From positions 248,159-312,158 of the forward strand of contig CEFQ01000004.1 of assembly GCA_900068845.1 (NCBI GenBank): a stretch of 64,000 bases of DNA, written 5' to 3'. The first letter of the stretch is position 1; every line of letters starts with the position of its first letter. Positions 45,816-54,761 of the stretch are shown here, one piece after another. The position numbers were made by a program, and so were the translations under genes. A model generated the notes under the pieces. It was not told where the DNA came from, ran no database searches, and saw nothing but the letters and a program-made list of their open reading frames with translations. The DNA comes from Enterobacter ludwigii. GTDB taxonomy: Bacteria; Pseudomonadota; Gammaproteobacteria; Enterobacterales; Enterobacteriaceae.

Positions 45816-46775
45816 ATGACCATTTTAAACGACCTGGATTTGCGGCAGCTGGAAGCCTTCTCGGCGGTGATCTCCGCCGGTAGCGTTACGGCGGCGGCGA
45901 AGGCGCTCAATCGCTCGCAGCCGGCGGTGTCGCGTTTGATTCAGGAACTGGAACAATCGCTGGGTTATCCGCTGTTTATCCGCAACGGACCGCGTATTCA
46001 TCCCTCAGAAGAGGCGCTGCAGTTGCATCAGTACGTGCAGAAAGCGCTGCTCTCATTGCAACAGATCCGCCTGCGTGCGCAGGAGATTGCCCATCAGCAG
46101 CATCGTCCACTGAGCATTGCCGCCACGCCCGCACTGGCGGCGGGGTTATTGCCACAGGCACTGGCCGCGCTTAACTTGCAGAACAAAGTGCAGATCATCA
46201 GTGAATCCGCCGTGAATACCGCACATGCGGTGATAACTGCCGAAGCCGATCTCGGTTTATGCAGTTTGCCGCTGGAACATCACGCGGTGGAGCTGCACTG
46301 GATTGGACAGTCGCAGTGCGTAGTGGCGCTGCCGGAAAATGATGAGTTGGCCGCGCACACTCAGCTGTCGTTGAGCAGCCTGGCCGGACGCCGTTTGATT
46401 GCGCCTTGGAGCCCGCAGCGCCTGCGCGGGCGCTATGAAAAAGCGCTGAAAAAGGTCAAAACGCCGCTGCATGAAACCATCGAAACCAACTCATCCGCTA
46501 ATATGCTTGGCTGCGTACGCGCCGGGCTCGGCGTGGCCATTCTCGAACCCGTTACCGCCTGGGGCATGCCGCTGGCCGGTGTAGCGATCCGCCAGCTTGA
46601 GGAGGATATTCCTTACTACTTTGGTGTCATCACGCCGCAGGGGCGCCAAATCTCCGCTGCCGCACAGTCATTGGTCGAGGCAATCGCCCGCGCTGCCGCC
46701 GATTTGCTGCCCGGTTTTGAACGCCTATCCGCCAGCGAGCATCCACGCATTATGCGCCTGATTAATCAGGATTAA
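45816..46775 (+). CDS. LysR-family regulator (putrescine/amino-acid type)
   Basis: 319 residues from the ATG at 45816 (MTILNDLDLRQLEAFSAVISAGSV). It has an HTH (TAAAKALNRSQPAVSRLIQELEQSLG) and a C-terminal effector domain ending YYFGVITPQGR. The open frame upstream to 45729 is not family-like. It is followed, after a repeat and 350 bases, by the monooxygenase-ABC operon on the same strand and may control it. Confidence 0.88.
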   Translation: MTILNDLDLRQLEAFSAVISAGSVTAAAKALNRSQPAVSRLIQELEQSLGYPLFIRNGPRIHPSEEALQLHQYVQKALLSLQQIRLRAQEIAHQQHRPLSIAATPALAAGLLPQALAALNLQNKVQIISESAVNTAHAVITAEADLGLCSLPLEHHAVELHWIGQSQCVVALPENDELAAHTQLSLSSLAGRRLIAPWSPQRLRGRYEKALKKVKTPLHETIETNSSANMLGCVRAGLGVAILEPVTAWGMPLAGVAIRQLEEDIPYYFGVITPQGRQISAAAQSLVEAIARAAADLLPGFERLSASEHPRIMRLINQD

Positions 46776-47122
46776 ACCTCTTAGCCAAATCGTATTTTGT
46801 AGCGGCGCAATTTATTGCGCGATAAATCGCGCCGCTACGGAAGGTGCGTGATTTAAGTCATCAGCCAGCGTATGAAAAATTTCCTCTTAAAAGCCTTATA
46901 ACATTTCTGGCATAAGATATAAGAAATCCATTGGTCAAAAGCTGAGCGTGATTCTTGACTCCGAATTAGGGCAAGAGGATTATGCGAAATCTTAGCTCTT
47001 ACTATGCGGTTTGGTGATTATTACCCTTTAACTATGTGTTATAGGGATAATGAAAATGCAAATTTACCACCGCGCTTGAGTGGTTTTCGCCCGCATTCAG
47101 GCTGCCGCTTCTTTCAGGGAAA
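46776..47122. other. Gap with family B repeat and operon promoter
   Basis: No gene. It contains the family B repeat at 46799-46838. The rest is AT-rich and probably carries the promoter of the monooxygenase-ABC operon. No clear operator was found. Confidence 0.45.
46799..46838. repeat. Palindromic intergenic repeat, family B
   Basis: GTAGCGGCGCAATtt, ATTGCGCGATAAAT, CGCGCCGCTAC, followed by GGAAGGTGCG. It differs at only a few bases from the copy at 42186. Confidence 0.9.
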
Positions 47123-48583
47123 ATGTGTATGACTCATGCCGCCGATGGCCTTGCCGCGCTGGAAGCCCAGCTTCAGCAGGATTTGGAATATCTTGAACTG
47201 CCCGCGAAATCCTGGGTGCCAGAGCGCACGCTGGATGGCGCACCCGTGCGTGACGTGGTGGTGATCGGTGCAGGCATGTGCGGGCTGGCGGCGGTGGCCA
47301 AATTACAGTTCACCGGCATCACGAATGTGGTGGCGTATGATGCCGCACCTGCCGGGTTGGAAGGTCCGTGGGTGACATTTGCGCGCATGGAAACGTTGCG
47401 TTCGCCGAAGTCATTGCACGGCCCAGCGCTCGGTATGGCGCAGCTGACGTTCCGCGCGTGGTTCACCGCGCAGTGGGGCAAAGACGCCTGGCAGGCGTTG
47501 GATAAAATTCCCAAAGCGCAATGGATGGATTACCTGATTTGGTATCGCAAGGTGTTGAATCTGCCGGTGCGCAATAACGTGCGCGTCACCCATATTGCCT
47601 TTACAGGTGATCTGATTGCCCTCGATCTCAGCGGGGCCGAAACCGGCCGCATTTACACCCGTCGTTTGGTGCTGGCCACGGGACGTTCAGGTCTCGGCGG
47701 CTTTGCTGTGCCGGACTTCCTGCAGGGTATTGATCGTCAGTTCTGGGCGCACTCCGCCGACGACATTGATTTCTCTGCCCTTCAGGGCAAGCGCATTGCG
47801 GTAATTGGCGCGGGCGCATCGTCGATGGATAACGCCGCCACCGCGCTGGAAAACGGCGCGGGCGCGGTAGATCTGCTGATTCGTCGCAAACAGATGCCGC
47901 GCATTAACAAAATGACCGGCATTGGCAGTCAGGGGGTGGTACACGGCATGCATCAGGTGCCGGACGCGTGGAAATGGAAGTTTGTCGATTACACCGCCAC
48001 CACGCAAACCCCGCCTCCGCGCTCCTCGACACTGCGCGTGTCGCGTCATGCCAATGCGCGCTTCTTCCTCGACTGCGGCATTATCGCGGTAAAACAAGCA
48101 GGCGATGGCTTACTGATTGAAACCACCCAAGGCCCGATGCGCTATGACTTCCTGATTGCCGCCACCGGTTTTAGCAACGATTTCCACGGTCGCCCAGAGT
48201 TTGCCGCCCTCGCGCCGCATATCCGTAGCTGGCGTGACGGACGCTATCAGCCAGAGATGGGCGCGCCGCGCGCCAATCTGCTGGAAGCGCCGGATCTCGG
48301 CCCCGCATTCGAATTCCGTGAATTAACGCCTGGCGCATGTCCGTTGCTTGCGCATATTCACTGCTTCAACGATGCCGCGATGCTAACGCACGGCAAAGTC
48401 TCAGGTGACATTCCGGCAGTAAGCGCCGGTGCCGACCGCCTGGTGCGCGGTATTACCGCGTCGCTGTTTGCCGAAGACATTGAGCAGCATTACGCCAACT
48501 TACAGGCTTTTGACACCCCTGAATTGCAGGGCGACGAATGGGTGGATTCCACGCCCTTACTCAACCAGGAGAACGCGCAGTGA
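47123..48583 (+). CDS. Flavin-dependent monooxygenase-like protein (FAD/NAD(P)-binding)
   Basis: 486 residues (the ATG at 47129 is an alternative start). Two Rossmann motifs, GAGMCG (about residues 49-54) for FAD and GAGASS for NAD(P), together with the ATGRSGLGG and DFLIAATGFSND segments, place it with FMO/Baeyer-Villiger-like monooxygenases. It begins a seven-gene operon with two AhpD-like proteins and an ABC importer, so it probably oxidises an imported compound. Substrate unknown. Confidence 0.88.
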   Translation: MCMTHAADGLAALEAQLQQDLEYLELPAKSWVPERTLDGAPVRDVVVIGAGMCGLAAVAKLQFTGITNVVAYDAAPAGLEGPWVTFARMETLRSPKSLHGPALGMAQLTFRAWFTAQWGKDAWQALDKIPKAQWMDYLIWYRKVLNLPVRNNVRVTHIAFTGDLIALDLSGAETGRIYTRRLVLATGRSGLGGFAVPDFLQGIDRQFWAHSADDIDFSALQGKRIAVIGAGASSMDNAATALENGAGAVDLLIRRKQMPRINKMTGIGSQGVVHGMHQVPDAWKWKFVDYTATTQTPPPRSSTLRVSRHANARFFLDCGIIAVKQAGDGLLIETTQGPMRYDFLIAATGFSNDFHGRPEFAALAPHIRSWRDGRYQPEMGAPRANLLEAPDLGPAFEFRELTPGACPLLAHIHCFNDAAMLTHGKVSGDIPAVSAGADRLVRGITASLFAEDIEQHYANLQAFDTPELQGDEWVDSTPLLNQENAQ

Positions 48584-49062
48584 GTGACGCAATTGATCGC
48601 GCAGTGGGCTTAAACGCTGAAGATGCGCTGTATGGAACGCGCCGCCTGCGCCCGGAATTTGTTGATGGCGCGGAACAGTGCCGTCTATCGGTGCTGGCAC
48701 CTAATGACGATCAGGGCTTAGCGCCGGACGTGCGTTTTGCGCTGGCGCAGCGCATGGCGATGCTCAATAACGATGCCGCGTTGCAAGCCGATTATCAGGC
48801 GCAGCTGGCAACCCTGCAGCCATCAGATCAACTGCTGGCGCTGGCAGCTGGCGCAAGCGAGCTGGCTGAACCGCTGGCAACCCTCGCGCGCCACGCCGAC
48901 CTCGTTACCCAGCAGCCGATGAACGCCACCGAGCAGCATATTCGCCTGCTGGAGCAGGCAGGATTGAGCAATCCGCAAATTGTGGCGCTCTCTGAACTGA
49001 TCGCTTTTGTTAACTTCCAGACGCGCGTCGCGGCCGGATTACGTTTGTTGAGGTCTGCATGA
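48580..49062 (+). CDS. CMD-domain protein, TIGR04029-like
   Basis: 160 residues starting at GTG 48580 (GTGA overlap with the stop of the previous gene). It is largely helical and resembles the carboxymuconolactone-decarboxylase-type proteins that accompany the alkylhydroperoxidase-domain protein in such operons. No CxxC is visible, so it is probably a non-catalytic partner of the next gene. It overlaps the next gene by four bases. Confidence 0.72.
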   Translation: MSDAIDRAVGLNAEDALYGTRRLRPEFVDGAEQCRLSVLAPNDDQGLAPDVRFALAQRMAMLNNDAALQADYQAQLATLQPSDQLLALAAGASELAEPLATLARHADLVTQQPMNATEQHIRLLEQAGLSNPQIVALSELIAFVNFQTRVAAGLRLLRSA

Positions 49063-49625
49063 TTCCGTCGGTTAATCTTAAGCCTCTGTATTGGCATCCT
49101 TACATCACGCCGGTTGAGGTGGCAGATGCCACGCCTGCGCAGCTCGATGCGATGAAAGTGACGCCATCTAATAAGAAGATCTCGGAATATGTGCGCACGC
49201 TGGCACACGATCCCGACAGCTACGTGGCGCGCACCGTGCTGTTCAACGCCATTATGTATGTAGAGGGCGGATTGGATCGCGCGGATCGGGAGCTCGGTGC
49301 GTTAGGGGCTTCAATCGTCAACGGCTGCAGATATTGCGCAGTGGTTCACGCGCGCCGCCATGCGCAATTGGCAGAAAGTGATGCAGTGGTGAGTGCGATC
49401 TACTTCGATCGCGCTGATGTGCTGGGCGAGCGTGACGCGGCGATCTACCGTTTTGCTCGCCGCTTGTCAGTCACGCCAGCAGAAGCCAGCGCCGAGGATA
49501 TGGCGGCACTGCGCGCGGTCGGCATGAACGATCAGGAGATTATCGATCTGATCCACGCCATCGCCATTTTTGGCTGGGCTAACCGTCTGATGCATGTGCT
49601 TGGCCATGCTGATCTGAATAAATAA
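49059..49625 (+). CDS. Alkylhydroperoxidase (AhpD-like) CMD-domain protein, TIGR04030-like
   Basis: 188 residues with the AhpD redox motif CRYC (VNGCRYCAVVHARRHA) and the C-terminal IHAIAIFGWANRL helix. Related proteins reduce peroxides or act in side-chain oxidation. Its start overlaps the preceding CMD gene (ATGA) and it is followed after ten bases by the ABC transporter. Confidence 0.85.
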   Translation: MIPSVNLKPLYWHPYITPVEVADATPAQLDAMKVTPSNKKISEYVRTLAHDPDSYVARTVLFNAIMYVEGGLDRADRELGALGASIVNGCRYCAVVHARRHAQLAESDAVVSAIYFDRADVLGERDAAIYRFARRLSVTPAEASAEDMAALRAVGMNDQEIIDLIHAIAIFGWANRLMHVLGHADLNK

Positions 49626-49635
49626 GGGCTGCTGC

Positions 49636-50373
49636 ATGTTAGAACTCAACAATATTAAGCTCGCTTACGGCAGCACACCGATCCTGAAAGGCGTCGATTT
49701 GTCAGTAAAACGCGGCGATGTGGTGTCGATCATCGGGCCAAGCGGTACCGGTAAAACCACGCTGCTACGCTGCATCAACTATCTGGCGAAACCGGCGTCG
49801 GGCACCATACAGCTCGATCAAATTCGCATGGATTATCAGGCACCGGATAAAGCGGCGATCCAGGCGATCCGCCTGCGTACCGCGATGGTGTTCCAGCAGT
49901 TCAACGTGTTCAAAAACATGACGGTGCTGGAAAACGTGATGGATCCGCTGATCGTCATTCAACGTAAAACTAAGCAGCAAGCGCGCGACATCGCCGTGCA
50001 GGAGCTGGATCGTGTGGGATTGGGCGCCAAGCTCGATCACTATCCATCCCAGCTTTCGGGTGGTCAGCTGCAGCGTACCGGCATTGCCCGCGCGCTGGCG
50101 GTGCGTCCGGACGTCATGCTGTTTGATGAGCCGACCTCATCGCTCGATCCCGAGTTGGTGGGCGAGGTACTGAAAGTGATTAAAGATGTGGCGTCTTCCG
50201 GCATTACCTCGCTGCTGGTGACGCACGAGATGCAGTTCGCCAAAAGTATCTCCAACCGCATTGTCTTTATGGATCAGGGTGTGGTGGCCGCGCAGGGCAG
50301 CCCGAGTGAGATATTTGATAATCCAACCCTGCCACGCCTTGCACAGTTCCTCAATTCAGAACGCGTATTCTAA
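49636..50373 (+). CDS. ABC transporter ATP-binding protein, polar amino-acid type
   Basis: 245 residues. Walker A GPSGTGKTT (about residues 35-43), Q-loop FQQFNVF, signature LSGGQLQRT, Walker B VMLFDEPTSSLDP and the His switch in LVTHEM. It couples ATP hydrolysis to import through the two permeases encoded downstream. The signature carries RTG rather than the usual R(V/A)A. Confidence 0.94.
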   Translation: MLELNNIKLAYGSTPILKGVDLSVKRGDVVSIIGPSGTGKTTLLRCINYLAKPASGTIQLDQIRMDYQAPDKAAIQAIRLRTAMVFQQFNVFKNMTVLENVMDPLIVIQRKTKQQARDIAVQELDRVGLGAKLDHYPSQLSGGQLQRTGIARALAVRPDVMLFDEPTSSLDPELVGEVLKVIKDVASSGITSLLVTHEMQFAKSISNRIVFMDQGVVAAQGSPSEIFDNPTLPRLAQFLNSERVF

Positions 50374-50393
50374 TAATTAAAGGAATCAACGAC

Positions 50394-51209
50394 ATGCCTG
50401 CAATCAAAACCACATTACGTCGCCTGGCCGCGCCTGGCATCATCGCACTGGCGCTCATCAGCGGCAACAGCTTCGCGGACGCGGTGCGCACCATCAAAAT
50501 CGCGACTGCAGCGGAGTCTAAACCGCTGTCGTGGGGTGCGATTGGCCACGAGCCGCAGGGCTACGAGCCGGACGTGCTGAAAGCCATCAATGCCAAACTG
50601 CCGCAGTACAAATTCGTGATGGAAGGTGCGGCGGATATCGCCCAGGAAACCGGTCTGGCGACCGGTAAATATGACATGGCGAGCGGCGGCTATTACAAAG
50701 CGGCGACCCGTAGTAAACAGTTCCTGATTCCCGATGCACCTATTGGCGCCAGCCTGATGAAGATTTACAGCCGCAGCGATAGCAATATCAATGGCATGAA
50801 AGATCTGGTCGGTAAAAATATCGTGCCGGTCACCGCCGGCGGTGGCGTGTACAAATTCGTCACGCAGTGGCAGCAAGACAACCCGAACGACAAAGTCGAT
50901 ATCAAAGCATCGAGCGCGGGCGTGCCGTATCCAGATCGTCTGAAAGAAGTGCAGCGTGGTAAATATGATGCGCTGATCCTGCCTTCTAACCTCGGTGAGC
51001 AAACGGTGATCGACAACCAGAAACTGGCGATCAAAGCCAGCGAGCCGGTGGCCGTCAACAATACTTACGTGCTGATTCACCGTTCTGCCGAGAACCAGGC
51101 GCTGAATGATGACATCACCAAAACGCTGAAAGAACTGAAAGCCGACGGCACGCTGGATAAGTTGGCGCAGAAGTGGTTTGGCGAAGATGTCACGAAGTAC
51201 ATGAAGTAA
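50394..51209 (+). CDS. Periplasmic substrate-binding protein, family 3
   Basis: 271 residues with a Sec signal peptide (LRRLAAPGIIALALISGNSFA) followed by a SBP_bac_3 domain: GYEPDVLKAINAKLP, MASGGYYKAATRSKQF, VPYPDRLKEVQRGKYDALILP. It delivers a small amine, amino acid or related compound to the permeases. Ligand unknown. Confidence 0.94.
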   Translation: MPAIKTTLRRLAAPGIIALALISGNSFADAVRTIKIATAAESKPLSWGAIGHEPQGYEPDVLKAINAKLPQYKFVMEGAADIAQETGLATGKYDMASGGYYKAATRSKQFLIPDAPIGASLMKIYSRSDSNINGMKDLVGKNIVPVTAGGGVYKFVTQWQQDNPNDKVDIKASSAGVPYPDRLKEVQRGKYDALILPSNLGEQTVIDNQKLAIKASEPVAVNNTYVLIHRSAENQALNDDITKTLKELKADGTLDKLAQKWFGEDVTKYMK

Positions 51210-51241
51210 TAGATTCACTGTGCTTGATGATGCGTTGGCAA

Positions 51242-51266
51242 GGGCGGGCTGAAGGCCGCCCCTACG
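51242..51266. repeat. Half family A repeat inside the ABC operon
   Basis: GGGCGGGCTgaAGGCCGCCC followed by CTACG: one palindromic half of the family A type (compare 9502). It lies in the gap between the binding-protein and permease genes. Confidence 0.6.
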
Positions 51267-51305
51267 ACGCATTCACCGGCTCTTTTTTTGCAGGAGTGTT
51301 TCACC

Positions 51306-52007
51306 GTGAATCTATCTTCGATGATTCCCGAGCTGCTCTCGGCGCTGCCGTTGACGCTTGGCATAATGTTTGTCGCGATGATCGTCGGGTTCTTTCTGGC
51401 GTTGATCGCCACCGTATTCCGCGTGCGCCGCATTCCGGTCATCAGCCAGTTTGTCGATCTGTACGTCTCGTATGCGCGCAGCGTGCCGGTGGTGCTGCAG
51501 CTGTTTGTCGCTTTTTATGGCTTGCCGCTGGTGGCCGAGCAGTTTGGCTTCAGCGATTTTGTCACTGCTAATATTGCGGCGATGATTGGCCTGAGCCTTT
51601 ATCACGGCGGTTATTTGTCGGAAGTGATGCGCCCGGCGTTTCTCGCCGTGGAGAGCGGCCAGCACGATGCCGCCGATAGCATGGGCTACAGCTTCCGCCA
51701 GAAAATGCTGCGCATAGTCGGACCGCAAGCGGTGCATTATGCGCTGCCTGGCTACGGCAATGCGATTATCTATCTGATTCATAACGTGGCGCTGGTGATG
51801 TACATCGGTGCGGCGGATGTGATGGCGACCGCGCATCTGATCATGGAACGCGACTACAACCAGTATCAGTTCGGTACCTATCTGGTGCTGGCGGTGCTCT
51901 ATTCGCTGCTGTGCGGCGTGGCCTGGTTGATTATCCGTTACTTCGAACAACGTCACGCGAAATACAGCTCGAAAACCGCTGCACGCGTCAAATTCACCAG
52001 CGTCTGA
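51306..52007 (+). CDS. ABC transporter permease, His/Glu/Gln/Arg type
   Basis: 233 residues from the GTG at 51306, nine bases after AGGAG. It has five or six membrane helices and the conserved cytoplasmic loop of amino-acid permeases (YHGGYLSEVMRPAFLAVESGQHDAADSMGYS). It forms the channel with the next gene. Confidence 0.92.
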   Translation: MNLSSMIPELLSALPLTLGIMFVAMIVGFFLALIATVFRVRRIPVISQFVDLYVSYARSVPVVLQLFVAFYGLPLVAEQFGFSDFVTANIAAMIGLSLYHGGYLSEVMRPAFLAVESGQHDAADSMGYSFRQKMLRIVGPQAVHYALPGYGNAIIYLIHNVALVMYIGAADVMATAHLIMERDYNQYQFGTYLVLAVLYSLLCGVAWLIIRYFEQRHAKYSSKTAARVKFTSV

Positions 52008-52022
52008 TAAGGGAGAGAAACC

Positions 52023-52715
52023 ATGTTTGATCTTGAGGTTTTGCTACCGGACTTCTGGAGCATTCTCGATGCCGTGCCGGTAACGTTGCTGATGGCGGTG
52101 ACGGTGTTTATCTGCTCAACGCTGCTCGGCGGGCTGTTTGCTTTTGTGGAGCATCGTCGCATACCGGTGCTGCGCCAGTTGGTGATCGCTTACAAGATTG
52201 CCTTCAAGGGCGTGCCGATGGTGGTGGTGATTTTCCTCGCCTATTACGGTTTGCCGCCGGCGCTGGATTTTGTCGCCACGCTCATTGGCGTGAAAGTGAA
52301 TGCGCACTCGCTGCCAAACTGGGTGATCATCATTGTCGCCTTGAGCGCCTGCGTAGCGGCGTTTCAGGCGGAAGTGTGGAAGGGTGCGCTCAACTCGTTT
52401 GATAGCGGACAATCGGACGCGGCGTTGTCGCTCGGCTACAGCGGCGGCCAGCTGTTTCGTCGGGTGATGTTCCCGCAGATTATCGTGGCGGCGATCCCCG
52501 ATCTGGCGAACGCCTTTATGGTGATCATGAAAGCGCTGTCGCTGGCGTTTGCCATTGAAGTGGTGGATATTTTTGCGCAGGCACAGTTGACTGCAGCGCT
52601 CAATTTCTACTATCTCGAAGCCTTCCTGGTTGCCGTGGTGTTCTACATGGTGATTGCGTATGTCGTTACCAAGATCGCCGACAAGATTGAGGCAGCGCTG
52701 CGGGTGCGGACGTAA
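52023..52715 (+). CDS. ABC transporter permease, His/Glu/Gln/Arg type
   Basis: 230 residues with five membrane helices and the EAA-like loop (FQAEVWKGALNSFDSGQSDAALSLGYSGG). Start ATG after GGGAGAGAAACC. It pairs with the preceding permease. The operon appears to end with the repeat-terminator at 52768. Confidence 0.92.
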   Translation: MFDLEVLLPDFWSILDAVPVTLLMAVTVFICSTLLGGLFAFVEHRRIPVLRQLVIAYKIAFKGVPMVVVIFLAYYGLPPALDFVATLIGVKVNAHSLPNWVIIIVALSACVAAFQAEVWKGALNSFDSGQSDAALSLGYSGGQLFRRVMFPQIIVAAIPDLANAFMVIMKALSLAFAIEVVDIFAQAQLTAALNFYYLEAFLVAVVFYMVIAYVVTKIADKIEAALRVRT

Positions 52716-52720
52716 GCCCA

Positions 52721-52793
52721 GGTCGCCATGAATGGCGACCCTACAAATCCGTACCGAGTCGTTGTAGGGTGCGCATTCATGCGCACCTTTTTT
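52721..52793 (+). repeat. Family A repeat that also looks like an intrinsic terminator
   Basis: GGTCGCCATgaATGGCGACC (52721-52740), a spacer, then GGTGCGCATtcATGCGCACC (52768-52787) followed directly by six T. The second hairpin with its T-run is a strong terminator for the ABC operon. Confidence 0.85.
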
Positions 52794-52805
52794 ATCGCCA
52801 TCATA

Positions 52806-52840
52806 ACTTTCATTCTGCAAGTTACTTGCAAAATGAAAGT
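52806..52840. promoter_or_regulatory. 35-bp palindromic operator, probably of the HxlR regulator
   Basis: ACTTTCATTCTGCAAGT and ACTTGCAAAATGAAAGT are inverted copies with one mismatch around a single central base. It lies 48 bases before the HxlR gene. HxlR-type proteins bind such dyads near their own promoters. The structure is seen; the binding is inferred. Confidence 0.65.
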
Positions 52841-52887
52841 CACTCTGCAACAGTATCCGCCACCAGAACAATGTCGGATATCCAACC

Positions 52888-53418
52888 TTGAAAAACCAAC
52901 CTCTCTGCAACATGCCTTGTCCCATCGCGCGCAGCCTTGGCCGCATAGGTGATGGCTGGAGCATGTTGATCATGCGCGATGCGCTGGCCGGTTTTACCCG
53001 CTTCGATGAGTTCCAGAAAAGCAGCGGCGTGGCGCCCAATATTCTTTCACGTCGGCTAAAAGAGTTGGTGGAGGATGGGCTGCTGGAGAAGGTGTGTTAC
53101 AGCACCAGCCCGGCACGCTTTGAATACCACCTGACGCCCGCCGGGCGCGATTTCCGCAGCGTGATTCTGGCGCTGGCGGAGTGGGGCAGCACACACTTCT
53201 CGCCGGAAGGTCGCCAGATGCAGCTGGTGGAAATCGCCACGCAGCGGCCGGTACAAGTGCAACTGGTTGATAGCGACAATGGCCAGCCGCTCACCTTGGA
53301 AAAATATCAGATGGTACCGGGCCCGGCGGCGTCGCCGATGATTCACTATCGCCACGACTACCTGCAGAAAAAGCACGCCGGAGATCACACACAAAAGTTT
53401 GCGCCGCCGTCGCTGTAA
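52888..53418 (+). CDS. HxlR-family transcriptional regulator
   Basis: 176 residues from the TTG at 52888; an ATG at 52912 is the other candidate start. The conserved CPIARSLGRIGDGWSMLIMRDA and the winged HTH (FDEFQKSSGVAPNILSRRLKELVEDGLLEK) are clear. The C-terminal part is longer than in minimal HxlR proteins. The N-terminal cysteine is the usual redox or aldehyde sensor. It lies upstream of a FabF-type gene and the two may form an operon. Confidence 0.88.
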   Translation: MKNQPLCNMPCPIARSLGRIGDGWSMLIMRDALAGFTRFDEFQKSSGVAPNILSRRLKELVEDGLLEKVCYSTSPARFEYHLTPAGRDFRSVILALAEWGSTHFSPEGRQMQLVEIATQRPVQVQLVDSDNGQPLTLEKYQMVPGPAASPMIHYRHDYLQKKHAGDHTQKFAPPSL

Positions 53419-53460
53419 GCAGGGCAACCCGGATAAGCACACCTTTGGAAGGAGCGATCA

Positions 53461-54726
53461 ATGAGCACAAAAATTGTTATTACTGGCATGGGATTAGTGT
53501 CGCCGCTGGGCTGTGGAACGGAAGCGGCATGGCAGTCGCTGCTGGCGGGAAAGTCGGGTATTAGCGCCTTACCGCCGGAAATGGTGCAGGACATTGCCTG
53601 CAAGATCGCCGGACAAGTGCCAACGTTAGGGCAGGATCCGCAGCACGGCTTTAATCCCGACGGCATCATTGCCGTCAAAGATCGCAAAAAGATGGATCGC
53701 TTTATCGAATTTGCGTTGGTGGCGGCCCATGAAGCGCTGACGCAGGCCAACTGGTTTCCGCAGGATGTGGGGCCGCAGCAACGTACCGCCACGGTCATCG
53801 CCACCGGCATTGGCGGCTTTAATGAAATCGCCAACGCGGTGGAAACCACAGCTGAACGTGGGCCGCGTCGTCTGTCGCCGTTTACTATTCCCTCGTTCCT
53901 GGCCAATCTCGCCGCCGGACATGTTTCCATTGCGCACGGTTTTCGCGGGCCAATCGGCGCGCCGGTGACCGCCTGCGCGGCGGGTGCGCAGGCGATTGGT
54001 GATGCCGCCCGCTTGATTCGCAGTGGCGAAGCGGATATTGCGCTGTGCGGCGGCACCGAAGCGGCGATCCATCGCGTCAGCCTGGCCGGATTTGCGGCGG
54101 CGAAGGCGATGTCGGGCGGCTTTAACGATCGTCCTGAGCAGGCTTCGCGTCCGTTTGATCGTGACCGTGACGGCTTTGTGATGGGCGAAGGCGCGGGTTT
54201 GTTGGTGATTGAATCGCTGGAGCATGCTCAGGCGCGCGGCGCGACGCCGCTGGCGGAGTTAGTGGGCTACGGCACCAGCGCCGATGCTTACCATCTCACC
54301 GCCGGTCCGGAAAATGGCGAAGGGGCACGACGCGCGATGGAAACCGCGCTGGCGCAGGCCGGCATTTCGCCTGCTGAGGTGCAGCACATCAATGCGCATG
54401 CCACCTCGACGCCGGTGGGCGACAAAGGCGAACTGGCCGCGATCGGTTCGCTGTTTGCCGGCAGCAATGTGGCGATCACTTCCACTAAATCCGCCACCGG
54501 ACATCTGCTGGGTGCTGCGGGCGGGGTGGAAGCGATCTTCTCGATTCTGGCGTTGCGCGATCAAATTGCACCGCCAACGCTGAATCTGCAGTATCCGGAT
54601 GAAGCCGCTGCCGGGCTAAATCTGGTGGCATTGCAGCCACAACCGACCGCAATGACCTATGCATTGTCTAACGGATTTGGCTTTGGCGGCGTTAATGCCA
54701 GTTTGTTGTTTAAAGCCTGGCGATAG
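53461..54726 (+). CDS. Beta-ketoacyl-ACP synthase II paralogue (FabF-like)
   Basis: 421 residues. Condensing enzyme with intact Cys-His-His triad: Cys in VTACAAGAQA, His in NAHATSTPVGD and His in KSATGHLLGA. It elongates acyl chains by condensation with malonyl-ACP. The housekeeping fabF lies in the fab cluster (acpP upstream), which is not here, so this is probably an extra copy. Preceded by an HxlR gene 42 bases upstream. Confidence 0.9.
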   Translation: MSTKIVITGMGLVSPLGCGTEAAWQSLLAGKSGISALPPEMVQDIACKIAGQVPTLGQDPQHGFNPDGIIAVKDRKKMDRFIEFALVAAHEALTQANWFPQDVGPQQRTATVIATGIGGFNEIANAVETTAERGPRRLSPFTIPSFLANLAAGHVSIAHGFRGPIGAPVTACAAGAQAIGDAARLIRSGEADIALCGGTEAAIHRVSLAGFAAAKAMSGGFNDRPEQASRPFDRDRDGFVMGEGAGLLVIESLEHAQARGATPLAELVGYGTSADAYHLTAGPENGEGARRAMETALAQAGISPAEVQHINAHATSTPVGDKGELAAIGSLFAGSNVAITSTKSATGHLLGAAGGVEAIFSILALRDQIAPPTLNLQYPDEAAAGLNLVALQPQPTAMTYALSNGFGFGGVNASLLFKAWR

Positions 54727-54761
54727 GTTTTCTATAATGGGGGCATTGATAGCGCGCAGGA

